From a virus: a stretch of DNA of 55,748 bases. The position numbers and the translations under genes were made by a program. Each line of letters opens with the position of its first letter. The stretch's first letter is position 1. The stretch spans positions 1 to 55,748 of the IMG/VR virus record IMGVR_UViG_3300023443_000216. One strand, written 5' to 3'. Positions 15,941 to 22,657 of this stretch are shown here, piece after piece. The notes below the pieces were generated by a model, which saw only the letters and a list, made by a program, of their open reading frames with translations, searched no databases and had not been told where the DNA came from.

Positions 15941-16448
15941 CAAACTCTCTAACTCCTACTCCACATTCCCTAAGTATTATCTCCCCAGTAAACCCTTCTT
16001 GTGGATAAGCCTCTAGTTTGCTCACAACAACCTCTGTGATACCGGCAGCAACTATAGAGTAGGTACAATCCAGGCAAGGTATAGGAGCATTTAAATACAG
16101 TGTACAACCCTCTGTAGCATGCCCCATCTTGGCTGCTTGGGCTATAGCGTTACGTTCAGCGTGTGCACAAGGACACATAGACAGTCTTTCACCAGATTCT
16201 ATACCCAGTATTTTTCTAGGACATGCACCAGCCCTACTTGCCGAATAAGCACCCGTGAGGGGGGAAGCAATATCCCAAAAACTTGAACTACTAGGATGTG
16301 GAAAGCCACTAGGAACGCCGTTATAACCCGTAGACACTACAGAATGGCCCTTACCAATCACCACACCTATAGATCGTGATGGACAGACAACGTTGGCACT
16401 AACGGCTTCACACAGACCTAGCATGTAGGAATCCCATCTATTTACCAT
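15927..16448 (-). CDS. Deoxycytidylate (dCMP) deaminase
   Basis: A 173-aa zinc deaminase. Zinc ligands and the proton-shuttling Glu are in 'CAHAERNAI' and 'IPCLDCTYSI' (HAE plus PCxxC). 'GVVIGKGHSVVSTGYNGVPSG' is the phosphate/substrate loop of dCMP deaminases. It makes dUMP from dCMP, feeding thymidylate synthesis during phage replication. The insertion 'HPSSSSFWDIASPL' before the zinc motif is longer than in minimal enzymes. Confidence 0.88.
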   Translation of the reverse strand: MVNRWDSYMLGLCEAVSANVVCPSRSIGVVIGKGHSVVSTGYNGVPSGFPHPSSSSFWDIASPLTGAYSASRAGACPRKILGIESGERLSMCPCAHAERNAIAQAAKMGHATEGCTLYLNAPIPCLDCTYSIVAAGITEVVVSKLEAYPQEGFTGEIILRECGVGVREFDGVR

Positions 16449-16477
16449 GACGTACTATACACTGTTTGCCATGTTGC

Positions 16478-16669
16478 TTAATCAAAATCGTGTTGTCCAA
16501 GTTCGGGATGGCGGCCAATAGCTGGTTCAAGATTACTGAGAATATAGACATAAGCTTCAGGAAGAATGGGTTCACTAGGACTAATGCTCCAACAAGCTTT
16601 ACAAATAATACTGGCTACAGGAAGAATACAAAATACTGGATTGTTGCAATTAGCACAGTTGATAATCAT
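16478..16669 (-). CDS. Small zinc-ribbon-like protein
   Basis: A 63-aa protein with C5-x2-C8 ('CANCNNP') and C23-x2-C26 ('ICKACWS'), arranged as a zinc ribbon in the N-terminal half. The C-terminal half is short and unassigned. A 29-bp gap separates it from the deaminase gene. Confidence 0.55.
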   Translation of the reverse strand: MIINCANCNNPVFCILPVASIICKACWSISPSEPILPEAYVYILSNLEPAIGRHPELGQHDFD

Positions 16670-16896
16670 TTTCGTTTCCTCCTGTTTAGTATTAAAGGTG
16701 GTTTTGTTTGGAGATCCACCAACTCCTAGGGGCTATTGTCCTGGATCTATCAGGTCTGTCCAGCGGCCCCCACTGAATCAGCAAGAGTGTCAATAACTAG
16801 TGCTAGCATTGATCTAGTCTCTTCACTCCACAATAGGATCTTACATTACAACTACATTGAATACAAGAGGTTTTTGGTAACAATTTGATAACGATT
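16670..16896. other. Non-coding gap with nested dyad structure
   Basis: There is no convincing gene in these 227 bp, which follow the terL nuclease ORF in transcription order. Nested stems are visible: GGGGC (16729-16733) with GCCCC (16766-16770), enclosing CTGGA (16741-16745) with TCCAG (16759-16763). A GGAG/CTCC pair at 16710-16726 is adjacent. No T-tract follows, so it is not a standard terminator. It could be an RNA element or a packaging-related site. Confidence 0.4.
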
Positions 16897-17487
16897 CTAA
16901 CGCCATGAACTACGCTTGCTACCACCTATAATCTTAGAACTAGTAACTTCTTCTCGCTGTATATCTCTACTAGGTTCATGATCCTCTTTTCTCTCACCAC
17001 TTATGACCCTACCAGCAGAGCGTTTGTAATAAGACATGAGCATACTAAAAGCATCAACAATGTCATCATGGGGTGATTCTGGGAAGTCTGCCAACTCTTC
17101 TATGAAATCATCAACCCAAGGCTCACCTAAAGGCAGATGGACCATACCAGCTTCTACCATGCCTGTCACAGCACTAGCACGTCTATACTTATCGCCATCT
17201 GGATTGCTGGCCAACACCGGAATACCTTTGGTCTTTAGTTCCTGTATGAGGCTCTGACCACTAGCTTTGTTCTCGATTATGACACGTCCAGGGTTCCACA
17301 TCTTATATAGTTCTTCAGATTTCTTGACCAACTCAGGCCATTCCACACGCTGCCTGAACATATCCATCAAGAAAATCCTGTGGTCTTTGCCTCTACCAGC
17401 AGTTAGACATACACTGTAATCAGCACTAGTCTTGGCCTGAAATGCGGTATCCCAACTAGATACTATGTCACTAATTTGGTCCTTCAA
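16897..17487 (-). CDS. terL: Terminase large subunit, nuclease domain ORF
   Basis: A 196-aa protein equal to the C-terminal RNase H-fold nuclease of TerL. Acidic metal ligands are in 'SWDTAFQAKTSADYSV' (first Asp), 'VIIENKASGQSL' (Glu) and 'SPHDDIVDAFSML' (Asp pair). It cuts concatemeric DNA during packaging. It has no ATPase domain; that is encoded separately at 19154-19933, 1.67 kb upstream. Translation would start at TTG 17487, overlapping the preceding stop as TTGA. The C-terminal tail is basic. Confidence 0.85.
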   Translation of the reverse strand: MKDQISDIVSSWDTAFQAKTSADYSVCLTAGRGKDHRIFLMDMFRQRVEWPELVKKSEELYKMWNPGRVIIENKASGQSLIQELKTKGIPVLASNPDGDKYRRASAVTGMVEAGMVHLPLGEPWVDDFIEELADFPESPHDDIVDAFSMLMSYYKRSAGRVISGERKEDHEPSRDIQREEVTSSKIIGGSKRSSWR

Positions 17488-17882
17488 AAAGTAGCCCGAT
17501 ATCCATCATGCCAGTTATCTTCAGCTATGATTCTGGTTCTACGCTCATTGGCTATTTTAATGGCGTGTTGTTCATCATCAACTTCTACATACGCCCACAT
17601 ACCATTATGCAAAATATTAGTATACCCAGCCATGTTATCAGGATTGGATACCTTATATCTTTTTATCCAACTAACATCACCATCTTTCTCCATTGATATT
17701 TTATATTGTACTATAAATTCAAATGGCTCATTTAACTGATATTCCTCAACACTACCACCACCATACCCATCTTCTATTTCAGATTCAGTAAGGTATATAT
17801 TAGCTCGCTCTTCTGTGCTAAAGATTGCCGCAATACCATAATCACTGTAGCAACCACTAGTAACCACATATACAGTTGTCAT
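17484..17882 (-). CDS. Hypothetical protein between terL halves
   Basis: A 132-aa protein beginning TTVYVVTSGCYSDYGIAAIFST, a pattern I associate with small phage proteins of unknown function ('YSDY..A.FST.E.A'). It is acidic and alpha/beta. It begins right after the stop of the preceding gene and overlaps the terL nuclease start by 4 bp. No nuclease motif, so it does not by itself explain the terL split. Confidence 0.65.
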   Translation of the reverse strand: MTTVYVVTSGCYSDYGIAAIFSTEERANIYLTESEIEDGYGGGSVEEYQLNEPFEFIVQYKISMEKDGDVSWIKRYKVSNPDNMAGYTNILHNGMWAYVEVDDEQHAIKIANERRTRIIAEDNWHDGYRATF

Positions 17883-18104
17883 CTAACAATCTCCATAGCT
17901 GCCCCAAGTTTGGTCTGGATTACCCGCTAACCCTGTAGTAACCTTATTCAAACAATGTCTAGATATTAACCATTTACGATCTAAGTACCAACGCTTGTCT
18001 TGCTCAGTTAATGCTCTAGTATGATAATGTTGGTTGTTCTCTTTAAAGTAAACACAGTGTCCACCACCATCTAGATTCTTAAGTAACTCCCACGCTTTTG
18101 GCAT
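17883..18104 (-). CDS. Small hypothetical protein
   Basis: A 73-aa protein. ATG 18104 is chosen because GGAGG lies 4 nt upstream; longer in-frame starts would run into the upstream gene. It contains His, Trp and Tyr clusters (NNQHYHTRAL). No family recognised. Confidence 0.55.
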   Translation of the reverse strand: MPKAWELLKNLDGGGHCVYFKENNQHYHTRALTEQDKRWYLDRKWLISRHCLNKVTTGLAGNPDQTWGSYGDC

Positions 18105-18135
18105 ACGACCTCCGTCGTGAACGTATTCGTTATGT

Positions 18136-18336
18136 CTACCTCTCACAAATCCATTGATCTCCCCACATCGTGTGTCCATGCCCATCAAGAGTCCAGCAAC
18201 CATCCGGTCCTCTCATATTCTTAAACAACTCAGCCAATTCCTCTTTGATTTCCTCACGGATTATCCTACGAATTTGGTCAAAATTGTCTTGGCCTAGAGA
18301 GAATCCAAGCTCACCCATCTTTCTATCCTGCATCAT
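18136..18336 (-). CDS. Small hypothetical protein with charged helix
   Basis: A 66-aa protein with an amphipathic charged helix (IREEIKEELAELFKNM, about residues 25-40) and a Trp/His/Gly-rich C-terminus. It is joined to the upstream zinc-ribbon gene by an ATGA overlap. Confidence 0.55.
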   Translation of the reverse strand: MMQDRKMGELGFSLGQDNFDQIRRIIREEIKEELAELFKNMRGPDGCWTLDGHGHTMWGDQWICER

Positions 18337-18491
18337 TTCTTCCCCTTCTTCTTCTGCCCTTTACTCTGTTTCTTAGACCCTCGGGTCTCTTTCTTCTGCT
18401 TCTTAACTTTAGGTGGAGGACACACAGCACAAGTACCAGGCTTGAAATAATGAAATCCACACTTGGGGCATTTGACACGATTATCTGGCAT
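18333..18491 (-). CDS. Zinc-ribbon mini-protein with lysine-rich tail
   Basis: A 52-aa ORF, ATG 18491 to TGA 18333, with C8-x2-C11 and C21-x2-C24 and a tail that is over 40% Lys/Arg (KKQKKETRGSKKQ). The layout suggests a nucleic-acid-binding zinc knuckle. It overlaps the upstream gene by 11 bp and the downstream one by ATGA, and it displaces a longer overlapping frame of poor composition. Confidence 0.65.
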   Translation of the reverse strand: MPDNRVKCPKCGFHYFKPGTCAVCPPPKVKKQKKETRGSKKQSKGQKKKGKK

Positions 18492-18804
18492 ACTGCTCCA
18501 ATGGTTTGAGTATAGTGTATGGACCCGCCCATTTATTGTGCCAATTATGCATTAACATACCATCATCCCTCAATCCAAATTCATCATCCGACAATACCCT
18601 AATCTCACCAGTCTCAACAAACTTGATGCCACCAAACTCATGTATAACAGGAACAGGATGGACTATAGCATATTCCTCTGTGTCTATACCTACAATTTCT
18701 TGCTCTACCTCTCCCCTAATATTTAATAGATACTCTCCCTGCTGTGGCCTACCATACTGTCCCCTGAATTCAAACTCTTTGCCTTCATATGTAAAGCGTA
18801 TCAT
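18481..18804 (-). CDS. Hypothetical protein
   Basis: A 107-aa acidic, beta-rich protein starting MIRFTYEGKEFEFRG with GGAG 7 nt upstream of ATG 18804. No recognised domain. It is the first gene after the 104-bp non-coding stretch within the terL split. Confidence 0.6.
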   Translation of the reverse strand: MIRFTYEGKEFEFRGQYGRPQQGEYLLNIRGEVEQEIVGIDTEEYAIVHPVPVIHEFGGIKFVETGEIRVLSDDEFGLRDDGMLMHNWHNKWAGPYTILKPLEQYAR

Positions 18805-18908
18805 GTTTTAACTCCACAAATAGAATACCTATAGCATATCAGAACAAGGTAACAAACTTGGTTTAATTTTCAGTAACAGTTTCAACAGTCCAGTTACCTT
18901 GACTATGT
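18805..18908. other. Non-coding gap within the split terL
   Basis: The gap contains a second copy of a terL linker segment (18877-18898, 21/22 identical to 19159-19180). A 22-bp spacer at 18899-18920 divides this copy from the other half at 18921-18932. The ACATAGTC in the spacer recalls a group I intron P7 strand, but no partner was found. Confidence 0.6.
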
Positions 18909-18932
18909 CTAGCTATCGCTTTCATCCATAAC
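18877..18932 (-). repeat. Second, interrupted copy of the terL linker segment
   Basis: 18877-18898 matches 19159-19180 at 21 of 22 bases, and 18921-18932 matches 19181-19192 exactly. In terL the two parts are contiguous and encode VMDEGNWTAET. Here they are separated by 22 bp, so the frame is broken, and the first part gives the C-terminal 'QLVMDE' of the 18909-19157 ORF. Confidence 0.85.
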
Positions 18933-19157
18933 AAGCTGCTTCTGTCCATAGAACTCCCCTAAAAGTAATGTTTGATATCCATCTGAATAACTCAACTCAA
19001 TCTCTCTAACACTAATATCAAACTTCTCTGGCTCCCAAGACCAAAAGGCATCTCTAATCAACAGGTACTCAGCAAAGTTAGAGTGGTGGGCTATCCAATG
19101 TAATTCTATCCAATTGTGACCATCTTGTTCTGCCATGATCTTAGTAATTACATTCAT
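18909..19157 (-). CDS. Small protein ending in a terL-like tail
   Basis: An 82-aa protein whose ATG overlaps the stop of the terL ATPase ORF (ATGA). The body (EQDGHNWIELHWIAHHSNFAEYL) is unrecognised. Its last residues 'QKQLVMDESDS' repeat the 'YQLVMDE' found at the end of the terL ATPase ORF, so the gene lies between two copies of that segment. It may have entered with, or been created by, that duplication. Confidence 0.55.
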   Translation of the reverse strand: MNVITKIMAEQDGHNWIELHWIAHHSNFAEYLLIRDAFWSWEPEKFDISVREIELSYSDGYQTLLLGEFYGQKQLVMDESDS

Positions 19158-19933
19158 TCAGTTTCAGCAGTCCAGTTACCTTCATCCATAACCAATTGAT
19201 ACTCCCGCCACCACTCACGGTGATATAGATTTCCTCCAGCTTTCTCAGCTAACTCTCCCTCATATAGTCTCCTATACTCCCAAACAGGTAATGTACGCCT
19301 GGCTTCCTCCATAGATGTCTGTGTATAAGTGGGATTGGCTGTAGACTTAAACTTAACAAACTCAACATCATAATTAGGAGATGGTTTTTCTGGTGTACCT
19401 AATTCCTGCTTAATCCACCTAACATTACGTGGTGTACCTGTGAGAAGCACTTGACCCATCATAAGGCTATATTGATCCCTCTGTCCTGCGTAGTAGCGTG
19501 TACGTTCCATAGCTCTTCTAAACGCACCTAAAGGACATTCATCAAACTCATCTATCCAACAACCAGCTACGTGCGCTCCTTCCCAATGAGTTAAACTTTC
19601 TGCACTCGCAAATAATATATTACCACTCTTACACTCAATACGCCTATGCTGTATACGTAATTCAGGTTCCTCCCCTAAACCTTCAAGAAACTGCACTACG
19701 GTCAACCTTTTAGGATCAATAGGATCAATAACTACACGGTCTAAAAGAGCATAGGTGGGAAAACCAATAAGCCATGAAAAACCTGGATGCTTCTGCATAC
19801 GAGTATAGAGCCACTGATAAGCACCTGAAGTCTTACCACCACCTTGACCAGCCGTTACAGCAGTTACACGAGCACCAGAGGTTATGAACTCTAACTGACC
19901 CTCATGTAGGGATGTGGTCTTGAGTATAGCCAC
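19154..19933 (-). CDS. terL: Terminase large subunit, ATPase domain ORF
   Basis: A 259-aa ORF holding the packaging ATPase of TerL. Walker A is 'TAGQGGGKTSGAY' (about residues 27-39), Walker B with catalytic Glu is 'GCWIDEFDE' (about 124-132), and the coupling motif is 'VLLTGTPRN' (about 161-169). It stops after 'QLVMDEGNWTAETE' with no nuclease domain. Intact TerL proteins are usually 400-600 aa, so this is half a gene; the other half is 16897-17487. The two products may assemble in trans, or the split may need splicing. Confidence 0.88.
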   Translation of the reverse strand: MAILKTTSLHEGQLEFITSGARVTAVTAGQGGGKTSGAYQWLYTRMQKHPGFSWLIGFPTYALLDRVVIDPIDPKRLTVVQFLEGLGEEPELRIQHRRIECKSGNILFASAESLTHWEGAHVAGCWIDEFDECPLGAFRRAMERTRYYAGQRDQYSLMMGQVLLTGTPRNVRWIKQELGTPEKPSPNYDVEFVKFKSTANPTYTQTSMEEARRTLPVWEYRRLYEGELAEKAGGNLYHREWWREYQLVMDEGNWTAETE

Positions 19934-20185
19934 TTAAACAGTTTCAGTCCAACTCAACTGTATATCATTCGGCAAAGTACTTGTACCACCACTAAAATCA
20001 GTATTATCCGGCTTAACCTTTTCAACAGTCATATCAATAGTAACACCCTTCTTCATAGATATATGATAATCCCTTAATGCAACATGTACATCACTAGCAA
20101 ACTTCTGGGCGTCATACAATGTCTCACCCTCACAGGTTATAGTGAATATGATCTTATGCAAACTAGCCGGTTTCTGTTGTACCAT
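19934..20185 (-). CDS. Small hypothetical protein
   Basis: An 83-aa protein with a plausible ferredoxin-like beta-alpha-beta pattern (IIFTITCEGETLYDAQKFASDVHVAL). ATG 20185 overlaps the stop of the HTH gene and its stop abuts terL. Unknown function. Confidence 0.55.
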   Translation of the reverse strand: MVQQKPASLHKIIFTITCEGETLYDAQKFASDVHVALRDYHISMKKGVTIDMTVEKVKPDNTDFSGGTSTLPNDIQLSWTETV

Positions 20186-20409
20186 TACTCCACCTCCTTA
20201 CATACTAATACTCCATTGTGCCTACACTCATAAACATCCCACAAGCCAACACCGAGAGCTTCTATAATCTTCTTAGCTGTCTTAGGATAAGCTACCACTG
20301 TCCTACCCTTTTCTTGATACTGTATAGTCTTAGGCTCCACATCAGCAGCATTAGCAAGTTGGTTGATGGACATACCTAACTCAAGCCTAAATTTAGTCAA
20401 TGCTAGCAA
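20185..20409 (-). CDS. HTH (XRE-family) DNA-binding protein
   Basis: A 74-aa protein with a Cro/C1-type helix-turn-helix, 'FRLELGMSINQLANAADVEPKTIQYQEKG' region (residues about 6-35), then a helix. Probably a small transcriptional regulator of neighbouring genes. No operator identified. It overlaps the preceding gene by 7 bp. Confidence 0.75.
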   Translation of the reverse strand: MLALTKFRLELGMSINQLANAADVEPKTIQYQEKGRTVVAYPKTAKKIIEALGVGLWDVYECRHNGVLVCKEVE

Positions 20410-20630
20410 TACAAATCCCTCTCAAGTGCCAAATCTACCATTTCCTCTTTATATTCCTCATATTCTTTCTTAAGCTCTGTATAAGCTATCTGGACACCCA
20501 CTATTAACTTCAGCAATCGAGGTACGTCTTCTATATATGCACGTCCATACGCGTGAGGACTAATCACCATAAGCTTCTCTATAATGCGCACCATAGCTCG
20601 TATCTCTGCCAGCCACTGCTCAGTTGCCAC
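20403..20630 (-). CDS. Small helical hypothetical protein
   Basis: A 75-aa protein starting at GTG 20630, which overlaps the upstream TAG. The C-terminal half is a charged coiled-coil-like helix (YTELKKEYEEYKEEMVDLALE). The start junction is the same 15-bp sequence as at 20818-20832. Confidence 0.55.
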   Translation of the reverse strand: MATEQWLAEIRAMVRIIEKLMVISPHAYGRAYIEDVPRLLKLIVGVQIAYTELKKEYEEYKEEMVDLALERDLYC

Positions 20631-20821
20631 TATTCAACTCCTGCGCGCATAAAACAAAGACACGCTTCCATTTCTATATCACCTGGCTTGACCAACATAA
20701 AATCCCAGTCATTACAATAATGATACTCATTCCTGTCTTTAAATAACATATGACATTTCACACAATAATAAGGCATCTTAGCTACCCATACATGATCACA
20801 GAACTCCATAGGTCTAACCAC
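20630..20821 (-). CDS. Small cysteine/histidine zinc-binding-like protein
   Basis: A 63-aa protein with 'CDHVW', 'YYCVKCHMLF', 'HYCND' and 'CLCFM', enough ligands for one zinc. It starts at GTG 20821, overlapping the terS stop as TAGTG; ATG 20809 is an alternative. Confidence 0.55.
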   Translation of the reverse strand: MVRPMEFCDHVWVAKMPYYCVKCHMLFKDRNEYHYCNDWDFMLVKPGDIEMEACLCFMRAGVE

Positions 20822-21383
20822 TATTCAACTCCTTTTGGTGTACAGTCCGGTCTACCCACTGAGGCCAATCCTCTTCTTTACCATTAATATATATCGTAAC
20901 AACAGACCTATTATCTTGGTTAATAACACCACCTGCTATTTCAGTTTCTACCTTTTCAAAGCCTAACCACTTAGCCCGATCTCTCTTTACCTGAAGACGC
21001 TTATCTATCCACTCAGTAACATTATCACTTAAAGCTTTGATTTCCTTAGCTTGCGAATTTGGATCTTTCAAACACAACTCCAGATGTTTAACATTCTTAT
21101 CTATCAGTTTAATAAACAAGGCTTCCATTTCATCTAACTCAGCCAACTCACGCTGCTTACGGCCTATAATATCAGCCTTATGTACTCCTAGACTTGCCTT
21201 ATCGATAGCTCTAATGTCTTTCTCAATAGTAGAGGTTTTTACATCTAATTTAACTGCTATTTCATGATAAGTAAGATGTTGTCTAAGATAGAGCTTTACT
21301 AGATCACGTCTAGCTTCTACACCCTGCTTACCGGCTAATGCTTTAGTTTCCTTCTTTTGTAATTGGCTTTTAGGTCTAGGCAT
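20814..21383 (-). CDS. terS: Terminase small subunit-like HTH protein
   Basis: A 189-aa protein. The N-terminal basic region is followed by a helix-turn-helix ('LRQHLTYHEIAVKLDVKTSTIEKDI', about residues 32-56), then long helices (about 60-150) suited to oligomerisation and a short beta tail. It is upstream of terL, as terS usually is. It would recognise phage DNA and start packaging. The call rests on architecture and position; a DNA-binding regulator is possible. Confidence 0.65.
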   Translation of the reverse strand: MPRPKSQLQKKETKALAGKQGVEARRDLVKLYLRQHLTYHEIAVKLDVKTSTIEKDIRAIDKASLGVHKADIIGRKQRELAELDEMEALFIKLIDKNVKHLELCLKDPNSQAKEIKALSDNVTEWIDKRLQVKRDRAKWLGFEKVETEIAGGVINQDNRSVVTIYINGKEEDWPQWVDRTVHQKELNSG

Positions 21384-21581
21384 CTAATCTTCATCCAGTA
21401 CACCACACCCACAGGCACAGAACCGTTTTGGTTTTTGGAATAGTCTGTTGGGATGGATATTCGGGTTGTAATATTTTCGTGCGTAACGACCTTCTTCACG
21501 TGCTCTTGACCACACATATAAAACCATACCTAACATAAAAACTGCAAAAAGACCAATACCAATCAAATCACCCAGAGTCAT
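21384..21581 (-). CDS. Small membrane protein with C-terminal cysteine motif
   Basis: A 65-aa protein with one transmembrane helix (about residues 6-25) and a cytoplasmic tail ending 'FCACGCGVLDED', a likely metal-binding knot. It sits directly upstream of terS. Confidence 0.55.
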   Translation of the reverse strand: MTLGDLIGIGLFAVFMLGMVLYVWSRAREEGRYARKYYNPNIHPNRLFQKPKRFCACGCGVLDED

Positions 21582-21629
21582 ACATCTTCTCTCTTGACCA
21601 CGATTTGCTACGCAGTTTATAAGTATACA

Positions 21630-21731
21630 TTATTTTTTATGTTTATGGTAATCTGCATGGAATGTTAACACTAATACAAACACTGCCAAAACACCAATAA
21701 CAATCCATTGCCAAATATCATGCTCACTCAT
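21630..21731 (-). CDS. Very small single-pass membrane protein
   Basis: A 33-aa ORF from ATG 21731 to TAA 21630. A hydrophobic helix (WIVIGVLAVFVLVLTF) is followed by a His/Lys tail. A further 20-codon ORF starts in its stop (TAATG) and leads to the next gene. Its clear membrane pattern argues against chance. Confidence 0.5.
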   Translation of the reverse strand: MSEHDIWQWIVIGVLAVFVLVLTFHADYHKHKK

Positions 21732-21769
21732 TTTCTATTACACAAACCACATAGTTGTTCAACCATAAT

Positions 21770-22129
21770 TTATATAACCTCACTGTAATATTCAACTGGT
21801 ATACCTAAAGACTCTGCATACTCTATCTCACTACGTGTACTGGGTCCTATATAGCCATCCACATCAACGACAAACACAGAATCAGCTAAATCTATCTTAC
21901 GCTTATGTAGTTCATCCAAAGCTTCTTTTACTTCTGGTTGGTCAAACTGAGGGTCTATATCACCATCATAAGTAACAACCTCTGGTCTAAGCACAATATA
22001 TCCAGCCAAAGTCTTGGAGATGGCGATCTCGTTGAAAACTTGTGCAAATCTGGTAGAGCCACACAAACAGATAATTCGTGGATTACCTCCCCACATCTCT
22101 TGTGATATAGTCTCATATATATTACTCAT
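21770..22129 (-). CDS. Nucleoside 2-deoxyribosyltransferase-like protein
   Basis: A 119-aa Rossmann-like protein with 'ICLCGSTRFAQVFNE', 'LHKRKIDLADSVFVVDVDGYIG' and 'STRSEIEYAESLGIPVEYY', the pattern of the nucleoside 2-deoxyribosyltransferase/DUF4406 group common in phages. It may process nucleosides or nucleotides. ATG 22129 lies 1 bp after the upstream stop; GTG 22138 is an alternative. Confidence 0.75.
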   Translation of the reverse strand: MSNIYETISQEMWGGNPRIICLCGSTRFAQVFNEIAISKTLAGYIVLRPEVVTYDGDIDPQFDQPEVKEALDELHKRKIDLADSVFVVDVDGYIGPSTRSEIEYAESLGIPVEYYSEVI

Positions 22130-22130
22130 A

Positions 22131-22466
22131 TTAATCACTGCGCTTAAACGTCAATCTACGACTCTGTGTCACCTCAGTGGCATACAACAGCACCTCAAGG
22201 CTTACACCCCTCTCTATGAGCTTCTCACGACTGATAGACCTACGTTCTGTTGGAGTGTACTTAACTAAATACATAGGATCATGAGTTCCAGATTCTGCAT
22301 GTGACATATTACCAACTTCAACTTCCCTATCATCATAGTCACTAAATTTCATATCCAATTCTTCACGCAGTTTCTTTTCCTTTTTCTCAAAATATAATCT
22401 ATCGGCTTTAATTTCCTCATACTCTTGTAATGTAGCAAACAGTTGGTCATCTAAGATTTTAGGCAT
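22131..22466 (-). CDS. Hypothetical protein with N-terminal coiled coil
   Basis: A 111-aa protein. Residues about 8-42 are a charged helix (EIKADRLYFEKKEKKLREEL). The C-terminal half is mixed and ends 'SRRLTFKRSD'. It lies downstream of polA in a tight run (1-bp overlap with its neighbour). Confidence 0.6.
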   Translation of the reverse strand: MPKILDDQLFATLQEYEEIKADRLYFEKKEKKLREELDMKFSDYDDREVEVGNMSHAESGTHDPMYLVKYTPTERRSISREKLIERGVSLEVLLYATEVTQSRRLTFKRSD

Positions 22467-22657
22467 TACTCAACCTCCTTAGCTCTTATTTTCTCCGATT
22501 CATCCAATTTATGCTTAATAGAATATAAATGCCCCACAGTAGTTTGAGATTCATCTCTAAGAAACTTTGAACCATAATAACTATCAACAGACAACATCAT
22601 ATTTAAATGATTCTTTAACTTCTCTGCCTCAATCTCTGTTAGTATAATACTTCTCAC
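22466..22657 (-). CDS. Small hypothetical protein
   Basis: A 63-aa charged helical protein joined to polA by an ATGA overlap and to the next gene by one base. No domain recognised. Confidence 0.55.
   Translation of the reverse strand: MRSIILTEIEAEKLKNHLNMMLSVDSYYGSKFLRDESQTTVGHLYSIKHKLDESEKIRAKEVE

Noticed and set aside
16729-16770. A tRNA gene
   Set aside because: The paired segments are too short and spaced wrongly for a cloverleaf, with no TPsiC or anticodon-arm pattern on either strand.
18323-18532. A 69-codon minus-strand frame overlapping 18333-18491
   Set aside because: The overlapping 52-aa ORF has two CxxC pairs, clean overlaps with both neighbours and a better composition; the longer frame has neither.
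18877-18932. A group I intron in terL
   Set aside because: Only a short ACATAGTC motif recalls the P7 strand. No matching partner strand, guide sequence or clear exon joint was found, and the intervening DNA is packed with protein genes.
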